Assembly (NCBI RefSeq): GCF_007362955.1
Contig: NZ_CP041696.1
Coordinates: forward strand, 4,898,001 to 4,962,000
Length of the DNA stretch: 64,000 bases
From: Lysinibacillus fusiformis
GTDB taxonomy: Bacteria > Bacillota > Bacilli > Bacillales_A > Planococcaceae
Reading direction: 5' to 3'
Under the pieces are notes generated by a model. It made no database searches, had not been told where the DNA came from, and was given only the letters and a program-made list of their open reading frames with translations. A program made the translations under genes and the position numbers. Shown here piece by piece: positions 49,546 to 58,890 of the stretch (position 1 is the first letter of the stretch; every line of letters starts with the position of its first letter).

Positions 49546-50460
49546 TTATAATCTTCCTGCTGCTTCTAAAGACACCGCCAACATTTTAGCAAATTGGCCA
49601 CGTGTAATGTACTGGTTTGGCAATAAATTTGTATTGTCATCAAGAGCTCCAATCCCATACAAAGTTTGTGTGAAGCGTAATAATTCATCTTGGAAATCAT
49701 TGCTATCTTGATATGGTAGTCCTTCATATTCTTCTGGTATAAAATCTACCACATCTAATGTTCGCCCAATCATTAGAATGGCCTGTTGACGAGTGATTTT
49801 CCCGTTCGGATCAAATATATTTGGAGATTTGCCATTTATAATCCCTAATGAATGTAGGGCCCCAACATGTCCGCCAAACCATGATTTTTTCGCATCGATA
49901 TCTTTAAACTGGGTTAATGGTTCTTGTTGGAAGCTAAATGCACGGACGATTAATACACTAAACTGTGCTCGCGTCAAGGAATCATTTACCCCAAAGTTAT
50001 CAGACGTACGGCCTTGAACAATTCCACGCTCTGCTAATGTAGTAACATAAGAGCTATATTCCGATTTTGCTAGATCACGAAAATATATTTGCGCTGGATA
50101 TTCAAACTTTAATTCTGCATTATTATGTATCGTTGCAACTAATCGATCGCCTTCATCCCGATAGGCAACTGGCTCCATTACACCTTTTTTAACCATTTGC
50201 TTTAAGACCCCAGAGTGCCCGTTTTTAAAAATTTCAACCTCTAATGGTTGACGATTATTGACGACATTTGCTTTAACACTAAAAGTTCCCTGTTTTTCTG
50301 CCGCTGCAATTTTAGCGCCATATGCAGAGTAAACCGTCATATTTTCGGTCTTCATATGTACATAGTTCGTTGGCTCTTGATAGGCATATGCTTGTAGCGG
50401 AGTAGCCAATGATGCGCCTATCAGTGCAACCATTAGTGATTTTTGGAAAATCCCTTTCAT
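49546..50460 (-). CDS. secreted protein with three SLH domains
   Basis: A 304-residue exported cell-wall protein. Signal peptide MKGIFQKSLMVALIGASLAT ending in AYA; then a beta domain about 30-120 (MTVYSAYGAKIAAAEKQGTF, NNRQPLEVEIFKNGHSGVLK). Three S-layer-homology modules: about 128-170 (FRDLAKSEYSSYVTTLAERG, LTRAQFSVLIVRA), 185-235 (FKDIDAKKSWFGGHVGALHS, ITRQQAILMIGR) and 250-300 (YQDSNDFQDELLRFTQTLYG, YITRGQFAKMLA). These bind pyruvylated wall polymer. GGAAGAGG lies upstream. A separate SLH fragment at 13.7 kb shows that such domains have spread elsewhere. Confidence 0.92.
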   Translation of the reverse strand: MKGIFQKSLMVALIGASLATPLQAYAYQEPTNYVHMKTENMTVYSAYGAKIAAAEKQGTFSVKANVVNNRQPLEVEIFKNGHSGVLKQMVKKGVMEPVAYRDEGDRLVATIHNNAELKFEYPAQIYFRDLAKSEYSSYVTTLAERGIVQGRTSDNFGVNDSLTRAQFSVLIVRAFSFQQEPLTQFKDIDAKKSWFGGHVGALHSLGIINGKSPNIFDPNGKITRQQAILMIGRTLDVVDFIPEEYEGLPYQDSNDFQDELLRFTQTLYGIGALDDNTNLLPNQYITRGQFAKMLAVSLEAAGRL

Positions 50461-50634
50461 AATTACCTCTTCCTTTCATCCATCTATCATAATCATAATG
50501 GATTTATTTGTGTAAAAATATAGTATTTTTAGCACACACTGCTATCCTGTCTCTTGTCCTATTTTGGCGATAATAATCCAACTATTCATCATATTTATCT
50601 GTAAGTTTCCTACTTTTATCCACCAAAACATGAA

Positions 50635-50668
50635 ATCCCCGCACAAGTAACATAGTACTCGCGGGGAT
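50635..50668 (-). terminator. terminator of the HAD gene
   Basis: ATCCCCGC/GCGGGGAT perfect stem with an 18-base loop; downstream on the minus strand TTCATGTTTTGG, so a weak T tail. Confidence 0.6.
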
Positions 50669-50671
50669 GCA

Positions 50672-51361
50672 TTATTTTTCTAATATCGTATAAAGTTCAT
50701 GTAACTTTTTAATCTCATAATTTGGACGTATTTCACTTGTATTGTCAATTTCGTGAATATTAAACCAACACGTATCAATCCCTGCTTGTAGTCCACCCTT
50801 CACATCAGAAGTGAGAGAATCTCCTACAATAAGCGCTTTTTCCTTATTTAATCCTTCAATTCGTTCGAAAACATAATCGAAAAATGCAGGCATTGGCTTC
50901 TGATAACCTGTTTGCTCCGATATAAAAATACCTTTAAAGTATTTCGCTAAATCAGCATCTACTAAACGTTTATTTTGCGTTATCGTTTTACCATTCGAAA
51001 CGACATATAAATTATAGTTGTCTGCAAGTTGTGTAATCAGTTCGTATGCGCCATCAACGAAATGATGTGCCTCTTGCAAATACTTTTGAAATATAGCTTC
51101 AAAATATTCACCGTCTACTTCTAGGCCAAACTCTTTCAGCGCTATCGAAAATCTAGTATTATGTAGTGTGTTTTTTGTCACCTCACCCCGTTCAAAGGCG
51201 CGCCACATGGATTCATTAATTTCTTTATAGCGGGCAATCATCATCGGTGTTGTCGCAATTTTTTCTTGATCGAATAATCGGTCCAATGCGGCATTTTCGG
51301 CTAAATCAAAATCTAATAATGTGTCATCTACATCAAACAAAAGTGTTTCATATTTATTCAA
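50672..51361 (-). CDS. HAD-superfamily YjjG/YfnB-type noncanonical nucleotidase
   Basis: A 229-residue haloacid-dehalogenase hydrolase. Motif I is YETLLFDVDDTLLDFDLAEN with both aspartates; motif II VVSNGKTITQNKRL; motif III/IV KPMPAFFDYVFERIEGLNKE and ALIVGDSLTSDVKGGLQAGI. The pattern follows YjjG/YfnB, which dephosphorylates mutagenic and noncanonical pyrimidine nucleotides (house-cleaning). Start is TTG 51361. Single gene. Confidence 0.88.
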   Translation of the reverse strand: MNKYETLLFDVDDTLLDFDLAENAALDRLFDQEKIATTPMMIARYKEINESMWRAFERGEVTKNTLHNTRFSIALKEFGLEVDGEYFEAIFQKYLQEAHHFVDGAYELITQLADNYNLYVVSNGKTITQNKRLVDADLAKYFKGIFISEQTGYQKPMPAFFDYVFERIEGLNKEKALIVGDSLTSDVKGGLQAGIDTCWFNIHEIDNTSEIRPNYEIKKLHELYTILEK

Positions 51362-51628
51362 CTTATTTCCTACTTCCTTCCATACGGTCTTGCCGTCTTG
51401 CTCCTTCTATCATAACGTTAATTTCAAAAAATAGCAGTAAAATTACTCCATATTACCTATTTGCGGAATTGTTTGAAAAATACCACTAGGTAAAGCATTT
51501 GCTGAACTTCCTTAGAAAGGTGACAAAAATGTTCATCTAGCCAAATAAAAGCCCTTTCAAGAATTTCATATTTGAAAATATCACCGAATATGAGACAATA
51601 GAATGCTAGAAAGGAAGATGTACGAATT

Positions 51629-52741
51629 ATGACGACCTTACAAAAACTTACGCCATCGTTTGATCCATGGGAAGCGTATTTAGATGTCGAACAACATGGA
51701 CAAATGACCCTATCAAATATTGAATTTACAACAACTAATCTTTGTAATATGCGCTGCGCTCACTGTGCAGTCGGTTATACATTGCAAAATAAAGATCCTG
51801 AGGCACTGCCAATGGACTTAATCACGAAACGACTTGACGAAATTCCACATTTAAAAACACTCAGCATCACAGGTGGCGAACCGATGATGAGCAAAAAATC
51901 GGTGCAAAACTATGTATTACCACTGTTGAAATATGCACATGCACGGGGCGTACGTACACAAATTAACTCTAACCTAACAATAGAGCCGGAACGCTATTTA
52001 CTGATTGCACCGTATTTAGATGTGCTACATATTTCACATAACTGGGGCACAGTCGATGAATTCGTTGAAACAGGCTTTGCTATGATGGAGCGTAAACCAA
52101 CATATGAACAACGCGCAGCCCTTTTCCAACGTATGATTGATAACTCAAAAATGCTAGCAGATCACGGTGTTATGGTTTCAGCAGAAACGATGCTCAACAA
52201 AAAAACATTGCCCTATTTAGAGCACATCCACAACCAAATCATTCATGATATGAAATGTGCAAGACATGAGGTGCATCCTATGTATCCATCAGATTTTGCA
52301 AGTTCGCTATCATCACTTTCGCTAGAAGAAACACGCGAGGCCATTCATCATCTCCTTGATGTGCGTGATGACAGTACGTGGATGCTGTTCGGTACATTGC
52401 CATTCTATCCTTGTAGCACAAACGAGGAGGATCAAAAGCTATTAAAACGCTTACGCGAGGCGAAAAACGTTACAATGCGTAACGACCCTGATGGCCGCTC
52501 ACGTTTAAATGTCAATATCTTTACAGGCGATGTCATCGTTACAGACTTTGGTGATACACCTGCTCTTGGCAATATCATAAATGACGAGCTACCAGCTATT
52601 TTCGACAAGTGGATGGCTACCGATTTAGCACAATCACTAAATTGCCACTGTCCAGCGGTGAAATGCCTGGGTCCAAACGTTCTTGTTAAAAATATGTATT
52701 ATAAAGATGCTCCTTTTGTAAGTGGCTCAGCAATCGTATGA
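51629..52741 (+). CDS. yfkAB: radical SAM/CxCxxxxC protein YfkAB
   Basis: A 370-residue radical SAM enzyme, nearly collinear with B. subtilis YfkAB. The FeS motif is TTNLCNMRCAHCAVGYTL (C-x3-C-x2-C); LSITGGEPMMSKKSVQNYVL gives GGE; further LHISHNWGTVDEFVETGFAM and AETMLNKKTLPYLEHIHNQI. A second cysteine set lies at the end, SLNCHCPAVKCLGPN, the CxCxxxxC typical of the subgroup. Substrate is unknown. GGAAGATG lies before the ATG. Confidence 0.92.
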   Translation: MTTLQKLTPSFDPWEAYLDVEQHGQMTLSNIEFTTTNLCNMRCAHCAVGYTLQNKDPEALPMDLITKRLDEIPHLKTLSITGGEPMMSKKSVQNYVLPLLKYAHARGVRTQINSNLTIEPERYLLIAPYLDVLHISHNWGTVDEFVETGFAMMERKPTYEQRAALFQRMIDNSKMLADHGVMVSAETMLNKKTLPYLEHIHNQIIHDMKCARHEVHPMYPSDFASSLSSLSLEETREAIHHLLDVRDDSTWMLFGTLPFYPCSTNEEDQKLLKRLREAKNVTMRNDPDGRSRLNVNIFTGDVIVTDFGDTPALGNIINDELPAIFDKWMATDLAQSLNCHCPAVKCLGPNVLVKNMYYKDAPFVSGSAIV

Positions 52742-52750
52742 AAATAGAAA

Positions 52751-52784
52751 CGTCCAATACAGTCAATTGTGGCTGCATTGGACG
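52751..52784 (+). terminator. terminator of yfkAB
   Basis: CGTCCAAT-CAG/CTG-ATTGGACG stem, then TTTTCATG. Ten bases past the stop at 52741. Confidence 0.75.
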
Positions 52785-52854
52785 TTTTCATGCGTAGAAT
52801 ATTAATCGTTAATCAACATATGATATCGAAGCAAAAGCGTCTGGTAGCTATGTT

Positions 52855-53847
52855 CTATAATAATTCATTTGCTAGTAGCTTATAGCAATTCAAACGACTT
52901 TCTTGTGCAAATTGATTGCAGTTTAGCATCACTTCATCAAAACCAAATTGTTCTTGCTCTGCTACTAAATATTGGGCGATCTCTTTCGGTGTGCCAACAA
53001 GATTAGCCTTACGATTATTAGCAATAGTTAGTTTGTCCATCTCTGTTAATGGGTAATCCTTCGCCTCTTCAGGTGACATCGATTGAATAATTTGCCCCTT
53101 CATAAGCTGAAGACGCGTAATATCAATCGGCTTCGCCAAATATTCCGCTTCATCTAATGTATCCGCCACCGTAGTCGCATAAGTGACGATAATTTGTGGC
53201 TTTTCCATATAATAAGATGGTGTAAAGTATGACTTATACGTATCGAAAATATCTTTTGACATATTACCAGTGAAAAATTGGGCATATGAATAGCCAACAC
53301 CTAGCTGTCCAGCCTGCATTGCACTTTGGCCACTTGAGCCAAGTAACCATGCTTCGGGTAATTGAATATTGGTCGGTGACGCAATGACCTGATCATAAAC
53401 ATCTTCACCCGATTTTTGCTCGTTCATGAGCTTCAAAATAATATCGAGTTTGTCGTACTGCTCTGTCATTCGTTGTCTACGACCTTCAGCAAGTGCATAA
53501 ATGGATGGATGATCGCCACCTGGAGCACGACCTACCCCAAAGTCAATACGATCAGGTGCAAGAGCACTTAAAGTTTTAAATATCTCGGCAAGCTTATAGG
53601 GCGAATAATGCATCATCATGACGCCCCCCGTACCGATACGCAGACGTTTTGTTTTCGCTGCTAGAAAGGCAGCTGTGATTTCAGGCGCCGAACTCGCAAG
53701 TGATCCACTATTATGATGCTCTGCAAGCCACATACGATGGAAGCCAAGCTCTTCACCTAACAGCGCTAGCTGCTCTGTTCGCTTGAAGGCATCCTCAGCA
53801 GTATGTCCTTTAGGTACAGGAATTTGATCTAAAATACTTAATTTCAT
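52855..53847 (-). CDS. luciferase-like monooxygenase (LLM, MsnO8-type)
   Basis: A 330-residue FMN-dependent bacterial-luciferase-family protein. It begins MKLSILDQIPVPKGHTAEDA; other marks are ALLGEELGFHRMWLAEHHNS, LRIGTGGVMMMHYSPYKLAE, DFGVGRAPGGDHPSIYALAE and WLLGSSGQSAMQAGQLGVGY. The C-terminus has NLVGTPKEIAQYLVAEQEQF. Like YceB/YhbW of B. subtilis, it should oxidise a small organic substrate with reduced flavin. Start is ATG 53847; the frame extends 21 codons more without a ribosome site. Confidence 0.88.
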   Translation of the reverse strand: MKLSILDQIPVPKGHTAEDAFKRTEQLALLGEELGFHRMWLAEHHNSGSLASSAPEITAAFLAAKTKRLRIGTGGVMMMHYSPYKLAEIFKTLSALAPDRIDFGVGRAPGGDHPSIYALAEGRRQRMTEQYDKLDIILKLMNEQKSGEDVYDQVIASPTNIQLPEAWLLGSSGQSAMQAGQLGVGYSYAQFFTGNMSKDIFDTYKSYFTPSYYMEKPQIIVTYATTVADTLDEAEYLAKPIDITRLQLMKGQIIQSMSPEEAKDYPLTEMDKLTIANNRKANLVGTPKEIAQYLVAEQEQFGFDEVMLNCNQFAQESRLNCYKLLANELL

Positions 53848-53922
53848 TGAAAAACACCCTTTCTGTATGTAGCTCCCCTTTCCACTGTAATATAGGTTCT
53901 TCTTTTTCAAAAGTAAAAGGCA

Positions 53923-54348
53923 CTATTGATAAGCAAGTTGTTTCATCTGCCATGTTGCATAAACTGCACCTATAAATGTCCATTTTTGTTCCATATCTAA
54001 TACCGAATCGTTAAATTTCATGGCAAAGAGTGTAAATCCTGTTTCTTCTTCATTCACGACAAACTGTAAAATGGCATGGCCCTGTTTTCCTAAGTGTGCT
54101 ATTTCCCCTGATAATTCCACAACATGCTGACCTGTTTTTGCCTCGTAATAACGCCAATAAGGCTCTTTAAATGCGTAATTAAATGCATTTCGGACTGTTA
54201 CATCAGAATAATCAGCCAAGTACCCTTCCTTTACTGCCTCGATAAACGGGTTATCTGTAACATCTTTCTTGGCGTTAAAAACATAGCCAACAAGCACCCC
54301 CATGAACACAACACAAACAAATACTCTAAAATGATTTCCTAAACTCAA
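53923..54348 (-). CDS. membrane-anchored hypothetical protein
   Basis: A 141-residue protein with one N-terminal membrane helix (FRVFVCVVFMGVLVGYVF) and an outer domain: FIEAVKEGYLADYSDVTVRN, FNYAFKEPYWRYYEAKTGQH, VVELSGEIAHLGKQGHAILQ and EEETGFTLFAMKFNDSVLDM. The YSDVTVxxAFxxFFxxPxW pattern is shared with several Bacillus proteins of unknown role, some encoded with zinc-ribbon partners. Start is TTG 54348 with a poor ribosome site, so an internal start is possible. Confidence 0.55.
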   Translation of the reverse strand: MSLGNHFRVFVCVVFMGVLVGYVFNAKKDVTDNPFIEAVKEGYLADYSDVTVRNAFNYAFKEPYWRYYEAKTGQHVVELSGEIAHLGKQGHAILQFVVNEEETGFTLFAMKFNDSVLDMEQKWTFIGAVYATWQMKQLAYQ

Positions 54349-54595
54349 ATGTCATCACGTCCCCTTTACGCAAAAACACCATTTCCTTCATAATACATTA
54401 AAATAATTACTTAAAACAGAATATTTTTGTTTATTACAGAATTTCTTATATTTCTTCAAAATACGTCACATACTATTTACTAGTAAAAAAAGTAGTACCT
54501 TCTATTGGTCGAAAGTGAAAAATCTTGCAGACTATTTACAGTCGCTCTTTGTTCCGATAATATCAGATTATTATTATAGAAAAGAGTTGACTATC

Positions 54596-55363
54596 GTGCC
54601 TTTTGATTTAGATTTTAATATTCTACTAATTCTTATTCTTTTTGGCTTTTTAGCTGCTTTCATCGATTCAGTTGTCGGTGGTGGTGGACTCATTTCATTA
54701 CCAGCCCTCATGTTCGTCGGATTACCACCTTCAGCAGCTGTGGCAACAAATAAACTAGCAGGTACGATGGGTTCTCTAACAAGTACGATTACATTTTATC
54801 GCTCTGGTAAACTAGATATTAAATCTGTTTATAAACTGTTTCCTTTTGTCTTTTTCGGCTCCATGATTGGGGCATGGATTGTCCATTTAATGGACCCAAG
54901 TGTTTTAAAACCATTAATGCTTGTAATGTTAGCAGTTGTAGCCGCTTATACGATTTTCAAAAAAGACTGGGGCGGCATTTCCACCTATAAAAAACTAACA
55001 CCAAAACGCTATGCATTATTCATCGTTATCATTACATTAATTGGCTTTTATGATGGCTTTTTAGGTCCTGGTACAGGCTCATTTTTACTTTTCGCCTTTT
55101 TAATCGTCGGTTTTGACTTTTTAAAATCTGCCGGCAATGCTAAATTCCTAAACTTCGGTAGCAATATTGCCGCGCTTCTCATGTTTATGTACCTAGGGCA
55201 GATCCATTATGCCTATGGTTTACCAATGGGGCTTGCTCAAATTGCAGGTGCGATTGTAGGCTCTAAATTTGCGATTAAACGTGGTAGTGGTTATGTGCGT
55301 AAACTCTTTATCGTCGTAACCATTCTATTACTCCTGAAAAATACATATGACTATTTTTCGTGA
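54596..55363 (+). CDS. TSUP family (TauE/SafE) permease, paralogue
   Basis: A 255-residue eight-helix permease, by eye about 70% identical to the one at 33139, with long identical runs such as FGFLAAFIDSVVGGGGLI, FYDGFLGPGTGSF and NAKFLNFGSNIAALLMFMYL. Start is GTG 54596, chosen because it matches the N-terminus of the paralogue (MPFDLDFNILLILILFGF versus MQLDLQLLLILILFGF); the frame runs 27 codons further up but those are unlike the family. No regulator next to it. Substrate unknown, probably a sulfur oxyanion or organic acid. Confidence 0.88.
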   Translation: MPFDLDFNILLILILFGFLAAFIDSVVGGGGLISLPALMFVGLPPSAAVATNKLAGTMGSLTSTITFYRSGKLDIKSVYKLFPFVFFGSMIGAWIVHLMDPSVLKPLMLVMLAVVAAYTIFKKDWGGISTYKKLTPKRYALFIVIITLIGFYDGFLGPGTGSFLLFAFLIVGFDFLKSAGNAKFLNFGSNIAALLMFMYLGQIHYAYGLPMGLAQIAGAIVGSKFAIKRGSGYVRKLFIVVTILLLLKNTYDYFS

Positions 55364-55403
55364 CACATCATTTAATACCTTGACGTAATTGACTAAAGAA
55401 TAA

Positions 55404-55433
55404 ATCTTACCTCGTTGTGGGGTAAGTTTTTTT
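55404..55433 (+). terminator. terminator of the second TSUP gene
   Basis: CTTACC/GGTAAG stem followed by TTTTTTT. Forty bases past the stop. Confidence 0.65.
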
Positions 55434-55703
55434 CATTCCATCAACTTTTTCTCCCCTTTCATACGTCTAGTAGTTGTATACAAATGAAATTGAACGATTA
55501 TGCCACGGCGTAATTATGTCCAGATTTTTACCTGAGCTTGCTCGATACCCCTCTAAAAAATCTGCGGCATTATGCGATATGCCTATATTGTTTCAGGTAG
55601 TCTTTAACTACCATTGAATCATAAGCATGTCGGCGTTCATTTCAACACCCTATAAAAAAGGGAAACTTCAGCTGAATAAAGTTATAAAGGAGCTTCTTTA
55701 GAC
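55434..55703. other. sigV upstream region
   Basis: No gene. GGGAAAC lies at about 55660, 45 bases before the sigV start, and could be the -35 of an autoregulated ECF promoter, but no CGT-type -10 was found at the right distance. GGAGC at about 55689 is the ribosome site. Confidence 0.3.
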
Positions 55704-56222
55704 ATGAAAACAAGAAATACATTTCAACATGAAGAGGTGTTTGTCCAGTTTATTCGTGAACAAAAAGAACGTTTTTATTTGCTCGCGTATAGCTACACAA
55801 AGAATGAACAGGATGCCCTCGATGTTGTACAAGACAGTATTCAAAAAGCTATTCTTTCTCTCGACCGACTAGAAAATTTGGATTATATGAAAAGTTGGTT
55901 TTACAAAATTGTCGTTCGTACAGCAATTGATTTTTTACGCAAGCATAAACGCTTACAGGTGACAGATGATGACACAATGCAATATTTAACGCCTCCTCAA
56001 GAAGATGTCTACGAAAACGTTGATTTGGAGCATGCGTTAGAAGAGTTGCCTCAGATGTTTCGTGAGGTTGTCATTTTGCATTATTTTGAGGATTTAAAGC
56101 TCGCAGATGTTGCCAACATACTCGACATTAAGTTAAGTACAGCCAAATCGCGACTTTATAAAGCGTTAAAACTACTAAAAATACAATTGCAAGATGTGAA
56201 GGGAGAAACATCACATGGATAA
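55704..56222 (+). CDS. sigV: ECF sigma factor SigV
   Basis: A 172-residue extracytoplasmic-function sigma factor. Region 2: YLLAYSYTKNEQDALDVVQD, KAILSLDRLENLDYMKSWFY and KIVVRTAIDFLRKHKRLQ; region 4: ALEELPQMFREVVILHYFED, LKLADVANILDIKLSTAKSR and LYKALKLLK. It is named SigV because the next gene, overlapping by eight bases, is clearly RsiV. In Bacillus SigV turns on lysozyme resistance. No oatA/dltA target gene is found here. Distinct from the ECF factor at 3.2 kb. Confidence 0.92.
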   Translation: MKTRNTFQHEEVFVQFIREQKERFYLLAYSYTKNEQDALDVVQDSIQKAILSLDRLENLDYMKSWFYKIVVRTAIDFLRKHKRLQVTDDDTMQYLTPPQEDVYENVDLEHALEELPQMFREVVILHYFEDLKLADVANILDIKLSTAKSRLYKALKLLKIQLQDVKGETSHG

Positions 56223-57102
56223 AAAATTAGAAGAATTAGAAAAACAATATAATGAAGTACCTATACCAAAGGAGTTAGATTTCATCGTGGAAAATGCATT
56301 AAAACAAGGGAAAAAAAAGAAAAAGAATCGTACACCACAATGGTTACTTGGCTCTGCTGCTGCCGCTATGCTTTTTACAGCAAGTTTAAATGTCAGTCCT
56401 GCAATGGCACGTACACTAGCTGAAATACCTGTTGTCGGTAGTGTTGTAAAGGTTTTAACATGGACAGAATATGAAGTAGCAGAAGACACATACGATGCGA
56501 ACATTAAAGTACCTTCCATAGAAAATTTAGAAAATAAAGATCTTGCCAATACATTAAATGAAAAATACCGTTCAGAAGGTAAAGCCCTGTATAATGACTT
56601 TAAAGCAGAGGTTGGCGATTTAAAGGCAAATGGAGGCGGCCATTTAGGTGTAGATAGTGGCTATGAAATTAAAACCGATAATGATCAGATTCTATCGATT
56701 GGTCGATATACCGTTAATACAGTTGCCTCTTCTTCAACCGTTATGCATTACGACACGATTGACAAACAAAACGAAATTTTAATCACATTACCAATGCTTT
56801 TTAAAGATGATAGTTATATCAATGTGATTAGTGAAAATATCAAAGAGCAAATGCGTGCGGAAAGCGCAAATGATGAAGAAAAAGTATACTGGGTCAAAGG
56901 TGCGGGCATAGCAGATGAGGAACTTTTCGACGAATTTAAAGGCATAAAAGCACAGCAGGAATTCTATATTTCTGTTGAAGGTAAGCTGATGATTTCCTTC
57001 GATAAATATGAAGTGGCACCTGGATATATGGGCGTTGTAGAATTTGAAGTACCAACAGATGTCCTGCAAGATAAGCTTGTTAGCAATCAGTATATACATT
57101 AA
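56215..57102 (+). CDS. rsiV: anti-sigma factor RsiV (lysozyme sensor, DUF3298)
   Basis: A 295-residue membrane anti-sigma factor, collinear with B. subtilis RsiV: MDKKLEELEKQYNEVPIPKE, one membrane helix at about 43-60 (WLLGSAAAAMLFTASLNV), PAMARTLAEIPVVGSVVKVL, then the DUF4179/DUF3298 outer region with NEKYRSEGKALYNDFKAEVG, QNEILITLPMLFKDDSYINV, ISENIKEQMRAE and SFDKYEVAPGYMGVVEFEVP. In B. subtilis, RsiV binds lysozyme, is then cut, and frees SigV. The start overlaps the sigV end by eight bases. Confidence 0.93.
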   Translation: MDKKLEELEKQYNEVPIPKELDFIVENALKQGKKKKKNRTPQWLLGSAAAAMLFTASLNVSPAMARTLAEIPVVGSVVKVLTWTEYEVAEDTYDANIKVPSIENLENKDLANTLNEKYRSEGKALYNDFKAEVGDLKANGGGHLGVDSGYEIKTDNDQILSIGRYTVNTVASSSTVMHYDTIDKQNEILITLPMLFKDDSYINVISENIKEQMRAESANDEEKVYWVKGAGIADEELFDEFKGIKAQQEFYISVEGKLMISFDKYEVAPGYMGVVEFEVPTDVLQDKLVSNQYIH

Positions 57103-57110
57103 TAGTAGAG

Positions 57111-57693
57111 GCTGGGACAAAAGAGAAAAAGTGTTAGATTGACTGCTGTCGATCTAACACTTTTTGCTGTAAGCGTTGATGTCCGCTACGGCGGGCGCTT
57201 TCCGGGGGCGTGGCCTGAGCCTGTAGTCTCAGACGTCACGCTAATCCCCCAGGAGTCGCCTCCTTGGAAACCATCAACTAGTATTCACTTCTGAATTTTA
57301 TTTATCCCGCATTAACGGTCAGTAATTTATCTGTTCCAAAAGCGAAGCGTCAGGTACAAGGCGCCCACCTCAAGTGGAAAGAGGAGAACGAGTCAACGAG
57401 GTGGGCGATCAACTGACCGTAAAAGCCCGATTGGTTCGGGGCAACAGATGTTTTATGTGCGAAAGCGAAGCGGCAGCGACAGGATGTTGGTCACACAAGC
57501 TTTTTTACAGGATGTGAAGGTTTTAGCTTGTGTTCCTCTATTTATTGTGGGGGATGAAGAAAACCCCCACTGATTGAAGTTTCACTTTATTTCAAAAGGA
57601 AGAACGTCTAAATTTTTCTTCATTTTAGATAGCAAAAATTTAATAACGCCTTTGCTCCTCTTTCTTAAAATTTAAAGTTATGTCCCTGCCTCG
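57111..57693. mobile_element. MITE-like element, long copy with inner insertion
   Basis: Starts GAGGCTGGGACAAAAGAGAA and ends TTATGTCCCTGCCTC, inverted ends shared with 31512-31763. Next inside come a GTGTTAGAT/ATCTAACAC hairpin and a fuller GC-rich REP (57174-57275, GTTGATGTCCGC...CATCAAC). The part from about 57307 to 57595 is extra: it begins ACGGTCAGT and contains ACTGACCGTAAA, with an inner GCGCCCACCTC/GAGGTGGGCG palindrome, so it is a separate repeat nested in the element. It encodes no protein. It follows rsiV directly and may serve as its terminator. Confidence 0.6.
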
Positions 57694-57765
57694 TTTTCAT
57701 TACTTATAATCCTGCATTTTTTTGTCAAAGCTAAAATGTATCAATATATGTTAGAGGGTTTTCAT

Positions 57766-58890
57766 ATGAAAAACGTAGGATCAATTAGTATATTACATGT
57801 TATCTTCCTATCAATGACAGTTATTGGATTAAAAAATCACGTAACGATTCTTCCGCCACTGTTAGATGTTGTAGGTCGGGATGGTTGGCTATCTGTGATT
57901 TTGGCCGCGCTCATTATATTCTTTTGGCTATTTTTATTAGTTTATATTCAAAAAAAGACCAAGCAAGAGCCTTTAAAAGACTGGCTAGAGCAAAAAATTG
58001 GAAAAATCGGTTCTAAGGTCATCATTTATATTTTAGTGGGTTATTTAGTAATATTGACTGCTTTTTCGATGGTTGAAACATTGCAATGGGTAAATACCAC
58101 GTTTTTACCACAAACACCAGTTATTATATTGTTATTTATCTATACGATTCTCTGCATACTACTGGTTACCACAAGCCTACAAACGATTGTTATTTTAAAT
58201 GTATTTGTGTTATTTGGAGTAGTGGTCTTAGGATTTTTTGTGGCTTTTACAAACATGCAGGTAAAAGACTATACATTGTTGCGTCCATTTTTTGAGCATG
58301 GATTCAAACCTATTATGAATGGCTTGATCTTTCCCGCATCGGGATTTGTTGAACTAATAATGCTTTTATTTTTACAGCATCAAATTAAAGAGCGTATTCG
58401 TTGGTATCATTTTTCCATCATGCTTTTTATTTTGATGGGACTCACAATCGGACCACTGATTGGAGCCATTACAGAATTCGGGCCAAGTGAAGCTGCAAAA
58501 CAAAGATATCCGGCCTTTGAAGAATGGGGACTAGTGACAATCGGACGTTATATTGAGCATCTTGATTTCTTCTCTATTTATCAATGGCTTACAGGCACAT
58601 TTATACGGGTTGGCTTCATTCTATATATTGTAGCGGATTTGTTGAATATGACTGGTGATCCGAAGCGCATATGGAAAATGCTTGCTCCACCCTTCTTCTT
58701 CCTGTGTTTACCGCTCATGATGTTAAATGAAAACATATTTTTAAAGGTTAAAGGGAATTATATATTGACATCTACTTTTATTTTCTTTTTACTATTATCA
58801 ATTTTTTTAGTAATTGTAGCTTTCATATCAGATAAGTCATCTAAAAAGGGTAAACCTGAGAAACAAGAAATGGAAAGCGGTGAATCATAA
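57766..58890 (+). CDS. spore germination protein, GerAB/GerKB family (B subunit)
   Basis: A 374-residue APC-superfamily membrane protein with about ten helices, the nutrient-binding B subunit of a GerA-type receptor in the spore inner membrane. Marks: SIGSILHVIFLSMTVIGLKN-like start (SISILHVIFLSMTVIGLKNH), RDGWLSVILAALIIFFWLFL, the YPAFEEWGLVTIGRYIEHLD loop and FFSIYQWLTGTFIRVGFILY. Start is ATG 57766 with AGAGGG eight bases upstream. First gene of an operon in B-A-C order, with an overlap of one base (TAATG) into the A gene. Confidence 0.92.
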   Translation: MKNVGSISILHVIFLSMTVIGLKNHVTILPPLLDVVGRDGWLSVILAALIIFFWLFLLVYIQKKTKQEPLKDWLEQKIGKIGSKVIIYILVGYLVILTAFSMVETLQWVNTTFLPQTPVIILLFIYTILCILLVTTSLQTIVILNVFVLFGVVVLGFFVAFTNMQVKDYTLLRPFFEHGFKPIMNGLIFPASGFVELIMLLFLQHQIKERIRWYHFSIMLFILMGLTIGPLIGAITEFGPSEAAKQRYPAFEEWGLVTIGRYIEHLDFFSIYQWLTGTFIRVGFILYIVADLLNMTGDPKRIWKMLAPPFFFLCLPLMMLNENIFLKVKGNYILTSTFIFFLLLSIFLVIVAFISDKSSKKGKPEKQEMESGES

